Part shown: positions 1-9,698 of the stretch, piece by piece
Numbering within the stretch: position 1 is the first letter of the stretch
Layout of the letters: each line of letters opens with the position of its first letter
From: Azospirillum sp. TSO22-1
GTDB taxonomy: Bacteria; Pseudomonadota; Alphaproteobacteria; Azospirillales; Azospirillaceae
Reading direction: 5' to 3'
Assembly (NCBI RefSeq): GCF_003116015.1
Contig: NZ_LGQZ01000014.1
Span: 152,261-216,260, forward strand
Length of the DNA stretch: 64,000 nucleotides
The notes under the pieces: model-generated
Told to the model about the DNA's origin: nothing
Databases searched by the model: none
What the model saw: the letters and a program-made list of their open reading frames with translations, nothing else
Program-made: the position numbers and the translations under genes

Positions 1-19
1 AGACGAGGTTTTGAGACAT
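1..19 (-). CDS. Possible 5' end of a divergent gene cut by the window edge
   Basis: On the minus strand an ATG at 17-19 is preceded by a purine-rich GGGAAGGGTG stretch that would serve as a ribosome binding site. It opens a frame reading M-S-Q-N-L-V before the window ends. Only six codons are visible, so no product can be named. It would be divergent from ispDF, with about 100 bases between them for both promoters. This could equally be chance. Confidence 0.25.
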
Positions 20-117
20 CACCCTTCCCTGCCCCGACCCTTGGCGGAGCACCGGGGACAGGCTAGGCTCCGCCGCGTCGCCGTCAAGTCGCAAATCACC
101 AGCGGATCCTTCCCGTC

Positions 118-1266
118 ATGCCCACCTGCATTGCGCTGATCGTCGCCGGCGGTTCCGGCCAGCGCTTCGGCGCCGAACGCCCGAAACAGTACCACGACCT
201 CGCCGGCCGGCCGGTGCTCCGCCGCACGGTGGAGGCGTTCCTGCGCCATCCCGCCGTCGCCGGCGTGCAGGTGGTGATCCAACCGGCGCACCGCGACCTC
301 TACGACGCCGCGGTCGCCGGCCTGGACCTGCCGGAGCCGGTGGCTGGTGGCGCCACCCGGCAGGACTCGGTGCGCAACGGGCTGAAGGCCCTGCCCTCCC
401 CCGACCTCGTGCTGATCCATGACGCCGCCCGGCCGCTGATCGACGCCGACACCATCCGGGCGGTGATCGATGCGCTTGCCGAGGTGCCGGGCGCGTTGGC
501 CGCGGTGCCGGTGGCCGACACGCTGAAACGCGGCGATGGCGGGCATATCGCGGGAACGGTCGACCGCACCGCACTGTGGCGGGCGCAGACGCCGCAGGGC
601 TTCCGCTACCCGGAGATCCTGGCGGCGCACCGCGACGCCGCCGGGCTCGACCTCACCGACGACGCGGCGGTGGCCGAGCGTGCGGGCTTGGCGGTGCGGC
701 TGGTGACGGGCAAGGAGGAGAACTTCAAGGTGACCACCCAGGACGACTTGATCCGCGCCGAACGCCTCGTCCTGCAGTCGCTGTGGGACGTGCGCACCGG
801 TACAGGCTTCGACGTGCACCGCTTCACCGAGGGCGACGCGGTCGTGCTGTGCGGCGTGCGGGTGCCGCACACACACCGGTTGGAGGGGCACTCGGACGCC
901 GACGTTGGGCTGCACGCGCTGACCGACGCGATCCTCGGCGCCATCGGCGATGGCGACATCGGCAGCCACTTCCCGCCCAGCGACCCGCGCTGGCGCGGCT
1001 CCGACAGCGGCCGATTCCTCCAGCACGCCGCGGAGCTTGTCCACGAACGGGGCGGCGTCATCGCGCACGCCGACGTCACGCTGATCTGCGAGCGCCCGAA
1101 GGTCGGCCCGCACCGTGCGGCCATGGTGGCGCGGGTGGCCGAACTGCTGGGCATCGCCACTGAGCGCGTCAGCGTCAAGGCGACGACCACCGAGCGGCTG
1201 GGCTTTACCGGCCGCGGCGAGGGAATCGCCGCGCAAGCGGTAGCGACGGTGCGGCTTCCGGGATAG
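118..1266 (+). CDS. ispDF: Bifunctional IspD/IspF isoprenoid enzyme
   Basis: This is a fusion of two enzymes of the methylerythritol phosphate pathway. IspD (2-C-methyl-D-erythritol 4-phosphate cytidylyltransferase) is fused to IspF (MECDP synthase). Residues 1 to about 222 are IspD, with the glycine-rich nucleotide-binding start [12 protein letters not shown] and an HDAARPL motif. Residues about 223-382 are IspF, with the metal-binding D-V-H near residue 232 and the [15 protein letters not shown] segment. The 382 aa length matches the fused form common in alphaproteobacteria. The protein is cytosolic and supplies isopentenyl diphosphate precursors. The stop is one base from the next start, so it is probably cotranscribed with the CinA gene. 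The start is the ATG after CCTTCCCGTC; its ribosome binding site is weak. Confidence 0.95.
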   Translation: MPTCIALIVAGGSGQRFGAERPKQYHDLAGRPVLRRTVEAFLRHPAVAGVQVVIQPAHRDLYDAAVAGLDLPEPVAGGATRQDSVRNGLKALPSPDLVLIHDAARPLIDADTIRAVIDALAEVPGALAAVPVADTLKRGDGGHIAGTVDRTALWRAQTPQGFRYPEILAAHRDAAGLDLTDDAAVAERAGLAVRLVTGKEENFKVTTQDDLIRAERLVLQSLWDVRTGTGFDVHRFTEGDAVVLCGVRVPHTHRLEGHSDADVGLHALTDAILGAIGDGDIGSHFPPSDPRWRGSDSGRFLQHAAELVHERGGVIAHADVTLICERPKVGPHRAAMVARVAELLGIATERVSVKATTTERLGFTGRGEGIAAQAVATVRLPG

Positions 1267-1267
1267 G

Positions 1268-1792
1268 ATGAACGTTCCACAGCCGGGGAGTCCCATGTTC
1301 CCTGACCACATCCGCGATCTGGCCGCCAAGCTGCTGGCCGAGTACGGCCTGTCGGGGCGCATGGTCGCCGCCGCCGAGTCCTGTACCGGCGGCCTGATCG
1401 CTGGCGCGATCACCGATATCCCTGGCTCGTCCAAGGTCTTCGACCGCGGCTTCGTCACCTACACCAACGTCGCCAAGTCGGAGATGCTGGGCGTACCGCC
1501 GAGCCTCATCATGGCGCACGGGGCGGTCAGCGCCGAGGTGGCGGTGGCGATGGCAGTGGGCGCCCTGGCGAAGTCCAAGGCCGACGTGACGGTGGCGGTC
1601 ACCGGCGTCGCCGGGCCGGACGGCGGCACCGAGGCGAAGCCGGTCGGGCGCGTCTACATCGCCACGGCGGTGCGCCGCGGCCCGGCGAAGGCGCGCGAGT
1701 ACACCTTCTCCGGCGACCGCCATGAGGTGCGGATGCAGACCGTGGAGTGCGCACTGGAGCGCCTGCGCGCGGCGCGCCCCGTGCTGACCTGA
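1268..1792 (+). CDS. pncC: CinA-family nicotinamide-nucleotide amidohydrolase
   Basis: The single-domain CinA C-terminal (PncC) family deamidates nicotinamide mononucleotide to nicotinate mononucleotide in NAD salvage. The 174 aa protein shows the family signature ESCTGGLIAGAITDIPGSS near residues 37-55, and TGVAGPDGGTEAKPVG in the second half. The N-terminal competence-damage (COG1058) domain of full-length CinA is absent, which is common in proteobacteria. The chosen start is ATG 1268, almost abutting the ispDF stop. An alternative ATG at 1295 (M-F-P-D-H) has a better spaced GGGGAG upstream and would shorten the protein by nine residues. The role in NAD salvage is inferred from the family. 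Confidence 0.88.
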   Translation: MNVPQPGSPMFPDHIRDLAAKLLAEYGLSGRMVAAAESCTGGLIAGAITDIPGSSKVFDRGFVTYTNVAKSEMLGVPPSLIMAHGAVSAEVAVAMAVGALAKSKADVTVAVTGVAGPDGGTEAKPVGRVYIATAVRRGPAKAREYTFSGDRHEVRMQTVECALERLRAARPVLT

Positions 1793-1793
1793 G

Positions 1794-2258
1794 CTAGGCC
1801 GCGGTCGTGGCGCGCGCCGCGCCGTCGGCGCCATAGAGCTGGGCGGCACGCGTCTCGAACGCCTGCACCATGCGCTTGACCGCCTCGTTGAACAGCACGC
1901 CCATGATCTTCTGCAGGATCGCCGAGCGGAACTCGAAATCCACGAAGAAGTCGACGCACACGCCGCGTTCGTGCGGCGTGAAGATCCAGTGGTTGTTCAG
2001 GTACTGGAACGGCCCGTCGGTGTACTGGACGTCGATGCGCTTCGCCGCCTCGTTCAGCTCGACCCGAGAGGTGAAGCGCTCGCGCACCATCTTGAAGCCG
2101 ATGACGAGGTCCGCGTACATGACGTTGCCTTCGCGCTTGCGGATGCGCGACGCCATGCACCAGGGCAAAAACTCCGGGTACTTGTCCACCTCGGCGACCA
2201 GACGGTACATCTGGTCGGGGGTGTAGGGCAGGACCTTCTTCTCCGCGTGCGTCGGCAT
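1794..2258 (-). CDS. COQ10/RatA-type SRPBCC lipid-binding protein
   Basis: This is a 154 aa START-like (SRPBCC) protein of the Coq10/RatA family. Visible hallmarks are the start VLPYTPDQMYRLVAEVDKYP, the following EFLPWC, and the C-terminal region with LFNEAVKRMVQAFETRA. Alphaproteobacterial members next to lipA are usually annotated as ubiquinone-binding COQ10-like proteins, whereas E. coli RatA was reported as a ribosome-association toxin. The ubiquinone role is the more likely by family and by the energy-metabolism setting, but is not shown by the sequence. It lies 19 bases downstream of lipA on the same strand and is probably cotranscribed. It converges on the CinA gene with one base between the stops. 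Confidence 0.85.
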   Translation of the reverse strand: MPTHAEKKVLPYTPDQMYRLVAEVDKYPEFLPWCMASRIRKREGNVMYADLVIGFKMVRERFTSRVELNEAAKRIDVQYTDGPFQYLNNHWIFTPHERGVCVDFFVDFEFRSAILQKIMGVLFNEAVKRMVQAFETRAAQLYGADGAARATTAA

Positions 2259-2277
2259 TCCGTCGTTCCCCGCCTCC

Positions 2278-3234
2278 TCAGCCGGCCGCCGCGGCGAGCT
2301 TGGCCTCGCGGGCGGCGCGCAGGCGCTCGAAGTCGGCGCCCGCGTGGTAGGACGAGCGCGTCAGCGGGCTCGACGCCACCATCAGGAAGCCCTTGGCGCG
2401 GCCGAGGCGCGTGTAGCCCTCGAACTCCTCCGGCGTCACGAAACGGTCGACCGCGGCGTGCTTCGCCGTCGGCTGGAGGTACTGGCCGATGGTCATGAAG
2501 TCAACATCCGCGGCGCGCAGGTCGTCCATCACCTGCCCCACCTCCTCCTTCGTCTCGCCCAGGCCGACCATGACCCCCGACTTGGTGAAGATCGAGGGAT
2601 CCAGATCCTTCACGCGGGACAACAGCTGCAGCGAAGTGAAGTAACGCGCCCCCGGGCGGATCGTCGGGTACAGGCGCGGCGCGGTCTCCAGGTTGTGGTT
2701 GAAGACGTCAGGCTTAGCCTCGACCACCACCTCCACCGCACCCTTCTTTTTCTGGAAGTCGGGGGTGAGGATCTCGATGGTCGTGCCGGGGGACGCGACG
2801 CGGATGGCGCGGATGGTGCGGGCGAAATGCCCGGCTCCGCCATCCTCCAGATCGTCACGGTCCACCGAGGTGACCACCACGTGGTGCAGCTTCAGCTCGG
2901 CCACCGCCTCGGCGACGTTCTCCGGCTCGTGCGGGTCGAGCAGATTGGGCTTGCCGGTCTCGACGTTGCAGAAGGCGCAGCCGCGCGTGCAGATCGAGCC
3001 GAGGATCATGAAGGTGGCGTGCTTGTGCTTCCAGCACTCGCCGATGTTCGGGCAGGCCGCCTCCTCGCACACCGTGTGGAGCTTGAGCCCGCGCATCAAC
3101 TGGCGGGTCTCGTGGTACTCCTGGCTCATCGGCGCCTTGACGCGGATCCAGGCGGGCTTGCGCTGGATCGGGTTGTCGGGCTTGTGAGCCTTCTCCGGGT
3201 GGCGGAGCTTCTCGGTCTGGTCGGCCGCGGTCAT
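2278..3234 (-). CDS. lipA: Lipoyl synthase (radical SAM)
   Basis: LipA inserts two sulfurs into protein-bound octanoyl groups to make the lipoyl cofactor of PDH E2 and related proteins. The radical SAM CxxxCxxC motif is seen as [13 protein letters not shown]. The auxiliary cluster motif is [12 protein letters not shown], and the conserved C-terminal R-S-S-Y supplies the serine ligand. The protein is 318 aa from the ATG at 3234. The frame is open further upstream, but that extension is arginine-rich and unlike the family, so the shorter start is preferred. It sits among PDH genes, whose lipoyl domains are its substrates. Confidence 0.95.
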   Translation of the reverse strand: MTAADQTEKLRHPEKAHKPDNPIQRKPAWIRVKAPMSQEYHETRQLMRGLKLHTVCEEAACPNIGECWKHKHATFMILGSICTRGCAFCNVETGKPNLLDPHEPENVAEAVAELKLHHVVVTSVDRDDLEDGGAGHFARTIRAIRVASPGTTIEILTPDFQKKKGAVEVVVEAKPDVFNHNLETAPRLYPTIRPGARYFTSLQLLSRVKDLDPSIFTKSGVMVGLGETKEEVGQVMDDLRAADVDFMTIGQYLQPTAKHAAVDRFVTPEEFEGYTRLGRAKGFLMVASSPLTRSSYHAGADFERLRAAREAKLAAAAG

Positions 3235-3295
3235 GACGGTACAAACTCCCATCGGTCCGGCGGCTGGCCGGGCCGTTTCAAAGAGCGGACGGCGC

Positions 3296-3781
3296 TCAGG
3301 CGCGCCACTCCGGCGGAAACAGATCGGCCGGATAGGCCGGATCGAGCGCCTGGTCAAGGGTGAAGGCCGGATCGGCGGGGAAGCGGGCCGGTTCCACCTC
3401 GGCTTCGACAGCCGCGCGGCGGCGAGCCTTCTGGTAGGTTTCGCCGAAGACTTCCTGCGCATGGGGCCTGAGGCTCGGACTGCCCGTCAGTTCCTTCGAC
3501 AGCTCGTCACGCTGTTCCAAGACTGTCAGCCTCCAGCCACGAGAGCACCTGTCCCGTAGTTCAGGGCAGTACAGCCACTTCAGCAGGTGGATTTCCAGAA
3601 CGATCAACCGGCTCCAGATTTCCGACCGCTGGCTGCGTCCCATGCATTCGATCTCCTCGGCGACGTTCTCCCAGTCGATCGGGGCGTTGTTCCGCTCGGC
3701 GCCGGCACGGCGGATCTCCCGCGCCTGGTCTTGCGTCCAGGCGTAGAAGTCCTCGTCGTACGCGGCGCTGCTGCGGCTCAT
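3296..3781 (-). CDS. DUF29 family protein
   Basis: This is a 161 aa protein of the DUF29 family, recognisable from the N-terminal Y-D-E-D-F-Y-A-W-T segment. It is followed by [18 protein letters not shown] and an [14 protein letters not shown] helix. The family is mostly alpha-helical, abundant in cyanobacteria and alphaproteobacteria, often multicopy, and has no firmly known function. No signal peptide or membrane segment is seen. It sits between lpd and lipA on the same strand, with 36 bases to lpd and about 60 to lipA. It may therefore be transcribed with the PDH block, although nothing ties it functionally to lipoate. Confidence 0.8.
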   Translation of the reverse strand: MSRSSAAYDEDFYAWTQDQAREIRRAGAERNNAPIDWENVAEEIECMGRSQRSEIWSRLIVLEIHLLKWLYCPELRDRCSRGWRLTVLEQRDELSKELTGSPSLRPHAQEVFGETYQKARRRAAVEAEVEPARFPADPAFTLDQALDPAYPADLFPPEWRA

Positions 3782-3817
3782 GCCCCTGACCGGAAAAACG
3801 TCACCTCGGCAATCTAG

Positions 3818-5218
3818 CTAGAAGTGGATCGCCCGGCCATAGGCATCAAGGACGGACTCGTGCATCATCTCCGACAGGGTCGGGTGTGGGAACACCGTGT
3901 GCATGAGTTCGGCCTCGGTGGTCTCCATGGTCTTGGCGACCGTGTAGCCCTGTATCAGCTCGGTCACTTCCGCGCCGATCATGTGGGCTCCGAGCAGTTC
4001 CCCGGTCTTGGCGTCGAACACCGTCTTGACCAGGCCCTCGGGCTCGCCGAGCGCGATGGCCTTGCCGTTGCCGATGAACGGGAAGCGGCCGACCTTGACG
4101 TCGTAGCCCTTTTCCTTGGCCTTCTTCTCGGTCAGCCCCACCGACGCGACCTGCGGATGCGAGTAGGTGCAGCCGGGGATCTTGCGAATGTCCAGCGGGT
4201 GGACGTCCTTCAGCCCGGCGATCTTCTCGATGCAGATCACGCCCTCGTGGCTGGCCTTGTGCGCCAGCCAGGGCGGCTGGGTGACGTCGCCGATGGCGTA
4301 GACGCCCGGCTCGTCGGTCCGGCACCACTCGTCGGTGACGATGTGGCCGCGGTCCAGCTTCACCTTGGTGCCTTCCAGGCCGAGGTTCTCGGTGTTCGGG
4401 CTGATGCCCACCGCGACGATGACGCGGTCCACCGTGATGTCCTCGGTCTTGCCGCCGGCCTCCACCGCCACCGTGACGCTGTCGGCGGCCTTGCGCAGGT
4501 TGCCGGCCTTGGCCCCGGTGATGATGCGCATGCCCTGCTTCTCGAAAGCCTTCTTGGCCATGCCCGAGATCTCCTCATCCTCCACGGGGAGGATGCGGTC
4601 CATCACCTCGACCACCGTCACCTTGGCGCCCAGCGCGTTGTAGAAGCTGGCGAACTCGATGCCGATGGCGCCCGAGCCGATGACCAGCAGCGACTTCGGC
4701 ATGGTGTTCGGCGTCATCGCCTTGCGGTAGGTCCACACCAGCTTGCCGTCGTCCTCCAGCCCCGGGAGCGTGCGCGCCCGGGCGCCGGTGGCGACGATGA
4801 TGTGCTTGGCGCCGAAGGTGCCGACCGCCGCTCCGCCCTTGGTGACGGCGACCAGGCCCTTGCCGGCCAGCTTGCCGTCGCCGTCGATGACGGTGACCTT
4901 GTTCTTCTTCAGCAGGTGCTTGACGCCGCCGTTGAGCTGGGCGGCGACCTTGCGCGAGCGCTGGACGATCTTGTCTAGATCGGCGGTCACGCCGCTGACG
5001 GACAGGCCGTAGTCGCCGGCGTGCTTGGCGAGGTGCATGACCTCGGCCGAGCGCAGCAGTGCCTTGGTGGGGATGCAGCCCCAGTTCAGGCAGATGCCGC
5101 CGAGGTTCTCGCGTTCGATGACGGCGGTGTGCAGCCCGAGCTGGGCGGCGCGGATCGCCGCCACGTAGCCGCCGGGGCCGGAGCCGATGACGATGACGTC
5201 GTAGTTCATGTCAGCCAT
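3818..5218 (-). CDS. lpdA: Dihydrolipoyl dehydrogenase (E3)
   Basis: This FAD flavoprotein reoxidises dihydrolipoyl groups of the PDH complex with NAD+. The 466 aa protein shows the N-terminal FAD motif IGSGPGGYVAAIRAAQLG and the redox-active disulfide in GGICLNWGCIPTKALL. The NAD motif is VIGSGAIGIEFASF, and the catalytic His-Glu region is HPHPTLSEMMHE near the C terminus. It lies 13 bases downstream of the E2 gene on the same strand and is clearly in the same operon. The start could be the ATG of M-A-D-M-N-Y or the ATG three codons later; the longer form is given. Confidence 0.96.
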   Translation of the reverse strand: MADMNYDVIVIGSGPGGYVAAIRAAQLGLHTAVIERENLGGICLNWGCIPTKALLRSAEVMHLAKHAGDYGLSVSGVTADLDKIVQRSRKVAAQLNGGVKHLLKKNKVTVIDGDGKLAGKGLVAVTKGGAAVGTFGAKHIIVATGARARTLPGLEDDGKLVWTYRKAMTPNTMPKSLLVIGSGAIGIEFASFYNALGAKVTVVEVMDRILPVEDEEISGMAKKAFEKQGMRIITGAKAGNLRKAADSVTVAVEAGGKTEDITVDRVIVAVGISPNTENLGLEGTKVKLDRGHIVTDEWCRTDEPGVYAIGDVTQPPWLAHKASHEGVICIEKIAGLKDVHPLDIRKIPGCTYSHPQVASVGLTEKKAKEKGYDVKVGRFPFIGNGKAIALGEPEGLVKTVFDAKTGELLGAHMIGAEVTELIQGYTVAKTMETTEAELMHTVFPHPTLSEMMHESVLDAYGRAIHF

Positions 5219-5231
5219 GAGCCGTCCCCCC

Positions 5232-6560
5232 TTACAGCAGCATGCTCAGCGGATCCTCGATCAGCTTCTTGAAAGCCTGGAGGAATTCCGCACCCTGCGC
5301 GCCGTCGGCGACACGGTGGTCGACCGACACGGTGCAGGTCATCACGGTGGCGATCGCCAGCGCGCCGTTCTTCACCACCGGACGCTGCTCGCCGGCACCG
5401 ACGGCCAGGATGCAGGCCTGCGGCGGGTTGATGATCGCGGCGAACTCGCGGATGCCGTACATGCCGAGGTTCGAGATCGAGAAGCTGCCGCCCTGGTACT
5501 CCTCGGGCTTCAGCTTGCCGTCGCGGGCGCGCTCGGCGAGGTCTTTCATCTCGTTGGAGATGTCGGCCAGACCCTTGGTCTCCGCCTTCTTGATGATCGG
5601 CGTGATCAGGCCGGTCGGGGTCGCCACGGCGACCGAGATGTCGGCATGGTCGTAGGTGAGGATCGCCTCGTCGGACCAGGCCGAGTTGATCAGCGGGAAC
5701 TTCTTCAGCGTCAGCGCCGCGGCGCGGATGACGAAGTCGTTCACCGACAGCTTATAGGCCTTGGAGCGGCCGTTCAGCTCGGCGCGGACCTTCAGCAGCT
5801 CGTCCACCTCGCAGTCGATGGCGAGGAAGTAGTTCGGCACCGTCTGCTGCACCTCGGTGAGGCGCCGCGCGATGGTCTTGCGCATCGACGAGTTGGGCTT
5901 GGCCGTGTAGCGCATGCCCAGCTTGTCCGACAGGTCCTTGGCGTCGATGCCGGCCGGCTTGGCCGCGGCGGGCGCCGGAGCGGCCGGGACGGGAGCCGCG
6001 GACGGCGCCGCGGCGGCCTGCGGCGCGGCGGCGGGCTTGGCAGCCCCGCCGGACTTGGCGGCCTCGACGTCGGCCTTGACGATGCGGCCGTGCGGGCCGG
6101 TGCCCTTCACCGCCGACAGGTCGATGCCGGCCTGCTGGGCGATGCGGCGCGCCAGCGGGCTGGCGAACACGCGGTTGCCGCCGCCGTGTGACGCCGCCGG
6201 AACGGCCTGCGGCGCGGGGGCAGCGGCCGGAGCCGCGGCGGGGGCCGGAGCCGCCTCGGCCTTCGGCGCCGGGGCCGGAGCGCCGCCGCCGGCCTTGGCC
6301 AGCGCGCTGTCGTCCTCGCCCTCTTCCAGCAGGATGGCGATGGGGGTGTTCACCGCCACTCCCTGGCTGCCGCCCTGCACCAGGATCTTGCCGAGGCGGC
6401 CTTCGTCCACCGCCTCGACCTCCATGGTCGCCTTGTCGGTCTCGATCTCGGCCAGCACGTCGCCGGCCTTCACCGCGTCGCCTTCCTTCTTCAGCCACTT
6501 GGCGAGGTTGCCCTCGGTCATGGTGGGCGAGAGGGCGGGCATCAGGATCTGGATGGTCAT
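5232..6560 (-). CDS. pdhC: Pyruvate dehydrogenase E2, dihydrolipoamide acetyltransferase
   Basis: This is the core acetyltransferase of the PDH complex, transferring acetyl from lipoyl to CoA. Domain order is as follows. One lipoyl domain spans residues 1-80, with the lipoylated lysine in [10 protein letters not shown]. An Ala/Pro-rich linker follows. The peripheral subunit-binding domain around residues 130-165 reads [21 protein letters not shown] second Ala/Pro linker leads to the catalytic domain, ending with the active-site motif [13 protein letters not shown]. The 442 aa length and single lipoyl domain fit alphaproteobacterial E2. It lies 16 bases after pdhB and 13 before lpd. Confidence 0.96.
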   Translation of the reverse strand: MTIQILMPALSPTMTEGNLAKWLKKEGDAVKAGDVLAEIETDKATMEVEAVDEGRLGKILVQGGSQGVAVNTPIAILLEEGEDDSALAKAGGGAPAPAPKAEAAPAPAAAPAAAPAPQAVPAASHGGGNRVFASPLARRIAQQAGIDLSAVKGTGPHGRIVKADVEAAKSGGAAKPAAAPQAAAAPSAAPVPAAPAPAAAKPAGIDAKDLSDKLGMRYTAKPNSSMRKTIARRLTEVQQTVPNYFLAIDCEVDELLKVRAELNGRSKAYKLSVNDFVIRAAALTLKKFPLINSAWSDEAILTYDHADISVAVATPTGLITPIIKKAETKGLADISNEMKDLAERARDGKLKPEEYQGGSFSISNLGMYGIREFAAIINPPQACILAVGAGEQRPVVKNGALAIATVMTCTVSVDHRVADGAQGAEFLQAFKKLIEDPLSMLL

Positions 6561-6576
6561 GGTCCGTGCCCTCCCC

Positions 6577-7965
6577 TTACGAGCGATAGCAGGCGCGGCG
6601 CGCCGCCTCGGCGATGCCGTCCGGCTGCGGCAGGACCAGCTTCTCGAGGTTGGCGGCGTAGGGCATCGGCACGTCCTTGCCGTTCACCCGGATCACCGGC
6701 GCGTCGAGGTAGTCGAAGGCGTGCTCCATCATCAGCGCGCTGATTTCGGAGCCGATGCTGCAGGTCGGCCAAGCCTCCTCGACGGTGACGAGGCGGTTGG
6801 TCTTTTTGACGCTCTCGACGATGGTGTGCACGTCCAGCGGGCGGATGGTGCGCAGGTCGATGACCTCCGCCTCGATGCCGTCCTTGGCCAGCAGCTCGGC
6901 CGCCGCCAGCGCCTGGGCGACCATCAGCGAGTGGGCGGTGATGGTGACGTCCTTGCCGGCGCGCAGCACCTTGGCGCGGCCGATGGGAACGATGAAGTCC
7001 TCGCTCTCCGGCACGTCGAAGCTCTGGCCGTAGAGGATCTCGTTCTCCAGGAAGATGACCGGGTTCGGGTCGCGGATGGCGGACTTCATCAGGCCCTTGA
7101 AGTCGGCCGCCGAGTAGGGCGCGACCACCTTCAGACCCGGAACGCTGGCGTACCAGGGCGTGTAGTCCTGGGAGTGCTGGGCGGCGACGCGGGCGGCGGC
7201 GCCGTTCGGGCCGCGGAACACGATCGGGCAGCCCATCTGGCCGCCGGACATGTACAGCGTCTTGGCCGCCGAGTTGACGATGTGGTCGATCGCCTGCATG
7301 GCAAAGTTGAAGGTCATGAACTCGACGATCGGGCGCAGGCCGAGGAAGCCGGCGCCGACGCCCAGGCCGGCGAAGCCGTACTCGGTGATCGGCGTGTCGA
7401 TGACGCGGTCGGGACCGAACTCCTGCAGCAGGCCCTGCGACACCTTGTAGGCGCCCTGGTACTGCGCGACCTCCTCGCCCATCAGGAAGACGTTGGCGTC
7501 GCGGCGCATCTCCTCGGCCATGGCGTCGCGCAGCGCCTCGCGCACGGTCTTCTTCACCGTGCGGTCGAAGAACTTGTCCTCGTCGGACGGCGGCGGCGCG
7601 GCCGGGCCGCTGATGACCTGGGCCGGCAGGGTGCTCGGCGCGGGCGCCTCGTCCTTGACCGCGGGCTGCGCAGCGGTCTTCGGCGTGCCTTCCTCCTTGG
7701 CGAGGCTGGCCGACGCGTCCTCGCCCTCGCCGAGGATCACGGCGATCGGCGTGTTCACCGCGACGTTCTCGGTCCCGGCGGCGACCAGGATCTTGCCGAT
7801 GCGGCCTTCATCCACCGCCTCGACTTCCATGGTGGCCTTGTCGGTCTCGATCTCGGCGAGGACGTCGCCGGACTTGACCTCATCCCCTTCGTTCTTCAGC
7901 CATTTCGCCAGCTTGCCCTCGGTCATGGTGGGCGAGAGCGCCGGCATCAGCACTTCGATCGGCAT
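6577..7965 (-). CDS. pdhB: Pyruvate dehydrogenase E1 beta with N-terminal lipoyl domain
   Basis: This is the beta subunit of thiamine-diphosphate pyruvate dehydrogenase. Residues 1-80 form a lipoyl domain ([18 protein letters not shown] and [10 protein letters not shown]) almost identical in plan to that of the adjacent E2. An Ala/Pro/Lys linker leads to the transketolase-like beta domain from about residue 135 ([18 protein letters not shown]). Typical beta motifs include [14 protein letters not shown] and the C-terminal transketolase domain with [15 protein letters not shown]. An extra lipoyl domain on E1-beta is a known alphaproteobacterial trait, so LipA has two clients here. It is 82 bases downstream of pdhA and 16 upstream of the E2 gene. 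Confidence 0.95.
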   Translation of the reverse strand: MPIEVLMPALSPTMTEGKLAKWLKNEGDEVKSGDVLAEIETDKATMEVEAVDEGRIGKILVAAGTENVAVNTPIAVILGEGEDASASLAKEEGTPKTAAQPAVKDEAPAPSTLPAQVISGPAAPPPSDEDKFFDRTVKKTVREALRDAMAEEMRRDANVFLMGEEVAQYQGAYKVSQGLLQEFGPDRVIDTPITEYGFAGLGVGAGFLGLRPIVEFMTFNFAMQAIDHIVNSAAKTLYMSGGQMGCPIVFRGPNGAAARVAAQHSQDYTPWYASVPGLKVVAPYSAADFKGLMKSAIRDPNPVIFLENEILYGQSFDVPESEDFIVPIGRAKVLRAGKDVTITAHSLMVAQALAAAELLAKDGIEAEVIDLRTIRPLDVHTIVESVKKTNRLVTVEEAWPTCSIGSEISALMMEHAFDYLDAPVIRVNGKDVPMPYAANLEKLVLPQPDGIAEAARRACYRS

Positions 7966-8047
7966 TGGTTCCTCCGTCCGCGCGGGCGCTCGGCGGGCTT
8001 GTTCAGCCCCGGCGCTCCGGGCGCGGCTCCCCTTCTTGGCGTTGCGG

Positions 8048-9076
8048 TCAGGCGTCGAGCAGCACGTCCGTCCACAGCTCGGACGGATCGGGCTCGGGGC
8101 TCTGCTGGGCGAATTCGGCGCTCTCGGATACGATCGCCTTCACCTCGCGGTCGATCTCCTTCAGCGCCTCTTCCGTGGCGTGGCCCTCGTCGAGGAGCAG
8201 CTTCTTGAGCTGGTCGATGGGATCGGACTCCGTCCGCATCTTCTCGACCTCCTCCTTGGTGCGGTACTTGGCCGGGTCGGACATGGAGTGGCCGCGGTAG
8301 CGGTAGGTCTTCATCTCCAGGATGACCGGGCCGTTGCCCTCGCGCACCCAGTTGACCCACTCGTCGGCGGCGGCCTTCACGTCCAGGACGTTCATGCCGT
8401 TCACCTGGTAGCCGGGGATGCCGTAGGCGGCGCCGCGCTGGTGCAGCTCGCCGGCCGAGGCGCGTTCCTGGGCGGTGCCCATGGCGTACTTGTTGTTCTC
8501 GATGATGTAGACGACCGGCAGCTTCCACAGCGCCGCCATGTTAAAGCTCTCGTACACCTGGCCCTGGTTGACGGCGCCGTCGCCCAGGTAGGTGGTGCAC
8601 ACGCCACCGTCCTTCTTGTACTTGTGGGCGAAGGCGAGGCCGGTGCCCAGCGGCACCTGGCCGCCGACGATGCCGTGGCCGCCGAAGAAGCCCTTCTCGC
8701 GGCTGAACATGTGCATCGAGCCGCCCTTGCCCTTGGAGTAGCCGCCGCGGCGCCCCGTGAGCTCGGCCATGACGCCCTTGGCGTCCATGCCGCAGGCCAG
8801 CATGTGGCCGTGGTCGCGGTAGCTGGTGATGACGCTGTCGCCTTCGCGGAGCGCGGCCTGGACGCCGGTCACCACGGCCTCCTGGCCGATGTAGAGGTGG
8901 CAGAAGCCGCCGATCAGGCCCATGCCGTAGAGCTGGCCCGCCTTCTCCTCGAAGCGGCGGATCAGCAGCATCTCACGATAGTAGCGCAGAAGTTCCTGGG
9001 GCGATGCAGCCGGAGCGCGCTTGCTGGTAGCGGCGGTCTCGGGTTGCGCCTTAGCACGGCGTCGGGGCGCTGCCAT
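8048..9076 (-). CDS. pdhA: Pyruvate dehydrogenase E1 alpha
   Basis: This is the alpha subunit of E1, which decarboxylates pyruvate with thiamine diphosphate. The ThDP-binding motif begins at [20 protein letters not shown] and closes with [14 protein letters not shown]. The loop [19 protein letters not shown], which in mitochondrial homologues carries phosphorylation sites, is present. From the ATG at 9074-9076 the protein is 342 aa. That ATG has an excellent GAGGGAGG ribosome binding site seven bases upstream, so the longer open frame to 9169 is rejected. It is the first gene of the operon pdhA-pdhB-pdhC-lpd. Upstream to 9227 lies an AT-rich stretch with overlapping inverted repeats that likely holds its promoter. 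Confidence 0.95.
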   Translation of the reverse strand: MAAPRRRAKAQPETAATSKRAPAASPQELLRYYREMLLIRRFEEKAGQLYGMGLIGGFCHLYIGQEAVVTGVQAALREGDSVITSYRDHGHMLACGMDAKGVMAELTGRRGGYSKGKGGSMHMFSREKGFFGGHGIVGGQVPLGTGLAFAHKYKKDGGVCTTYLGDGAVNQGQVYESFNMAALWKLPVVYIIENNKYAMGTAQERASAGELHQRGAAYGIPGYQVNGMNVLDVKAAADEWVNWVREGNGPVILEMKTYRYRGHSMSDPAKYRTKEEVEKMRTESDPIDQLKKLLLDEGHATEEALKEIDREVKAIVSESAEFAQQSPEPDPSELWTDVLLDA

Positions 9077-9201
9077 AAGTCCTCCCTCGGGTTTAGCGGC
9101 AGGCCGCGAACGTGCGGCCGGCGCGCATCTTGTGGGAAGAGTTCTAGCGCCAGCGCCCGGGGCTGACAAGCGTCAGCTTCGCAACGTACTGGAATATAAC
9201 A

Positions 9202-9232
9202 CGAAATCGCGATTAACCCGATTTCGGTTAAT
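9202..9232. repeat. Overlapping inverted repeats upstream of pdhA
   Basis: Two mutually exclusive perfect palindromes overlap in an AT-rich patch. CGAAATCG at 9202-9209 pairs with CGATTTCG at 9219-9226. ATTAACC at 9212-9218 pairs with GGTTAAT at 9226-9232. They lie between the FtsB-like gene stop and the pdhA start, and the right end touches the stop codon region of the former. A TTATAT hexamer (minus strand) just downstream could be a -10 element for pdhA. They may be an operator or an RNA structure; which is not decidable here. Confidence 0.4.
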
Positions 9233-9617
9233 TGACTGATCTGGGCCGCTTCTCAGCGCTAGCATCCTCCTGGTCGTACAAAGGCGGAAGCGAAAGAATC
9301 ACGTCGTTGGGGTGCGTCAGGTTCAGCATCGCCCGTGCGCGCTCGTCGAGCATGTCGCGGTCGAGGTGGTCGGCGCGCAGCAGCGAGGCACGCCGCTCCA
9401 TGCGCTCGCGCTCTCCGCGCACTTGGCTAAGCACCTGTTCCGCACGGGCGATTTCGCCCTCGATGTGCTTGAGCGCGATGAGCCCGCGGTCGCCCTGCAC
9501 GGCGTAATAGACGAAATAGCCCACGATGCAGGCGCCGATCGCCGGGCCGATGGTCTGCCGCAGCGCGCTCTTGGCGGCGCGCTTTAGGGATTCGGTAATG
9601 TTGCTCGTCATGCTCAT
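9228..9617 (-). CDS. FtsB/DivIC-family septum formation initiator
   Basis: This is a 129 aa bitopic protein with one transmembrane helix near residues 24-44 (IGACIVGYFVYYAVQGDRG). A coiled coil of about 35 residues follows (HIEGEIARAEQVLSQVRGER), then the conserved DLDERARAMLN-like segment seen here as DMLDERARAMLNLTHPND. This is the layout of FtsB/DivIC proteins, which act in the FtsQLB-type complex that triggers septal peptidoglycan synthesis. In alphaproteobacteria this gene usually sits just before pdhA, as here. The start is M-S-M-T; an internal ATG two codons later is equally possible. Confidence 0.88.
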   Translation of the reverse strand: MSMTSNITESLKRAAKSALRQTIGPAIGACIVGYFVYYAVQGDRGLIALKHIEGEIARAEQVLSQVRGERERMERRASLLRADHLDRDMLDERARAMLNLTHPNDVILSLPPLYDQEDASAEKRPRSVN

Positions 9618-9634
9618 GGCCCGATGGAATCACA

Positions 9635-9698
9635 CCGGTTTTTCAGGGTCAAACGAAAAAACCGGAAAAGGCAAGAACTTACCGGGCTGGGTTCTTGC
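9635..9698 (-). terminator. Two hairpins between the thioesterase and FtsB-like genes
   Basis: A perfect 8-bp inverted repeat (GCAAGAAC 9671-9678, GTTCTTGC 9691-9698) is followed on the minus strand by CTTTTCCGGTTTTTT, a plausible intrinsic terminator for the thioesterase transcript. A second 9-bp inverted repeat (CCGGTTTTT 9635-9643, AAAAACCGG 9657-9665) lies just before the FtsB-like start and shares the T-run. The remainder of 9699-9949 has no convincing gene. It holds a T-box-like string at 9776-9788 (see findings) and an isolated ATG with AAGGAG at about 9832, whose frame is not gene-like. Confidence 0.5.

Noticed and set aside
6577..7965. Misassembly joining a lipoyl domain to E1-beta
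   Set aside because: The linker is smooth and this fused form is a known alphaproteobacterial E1-beta architecture.
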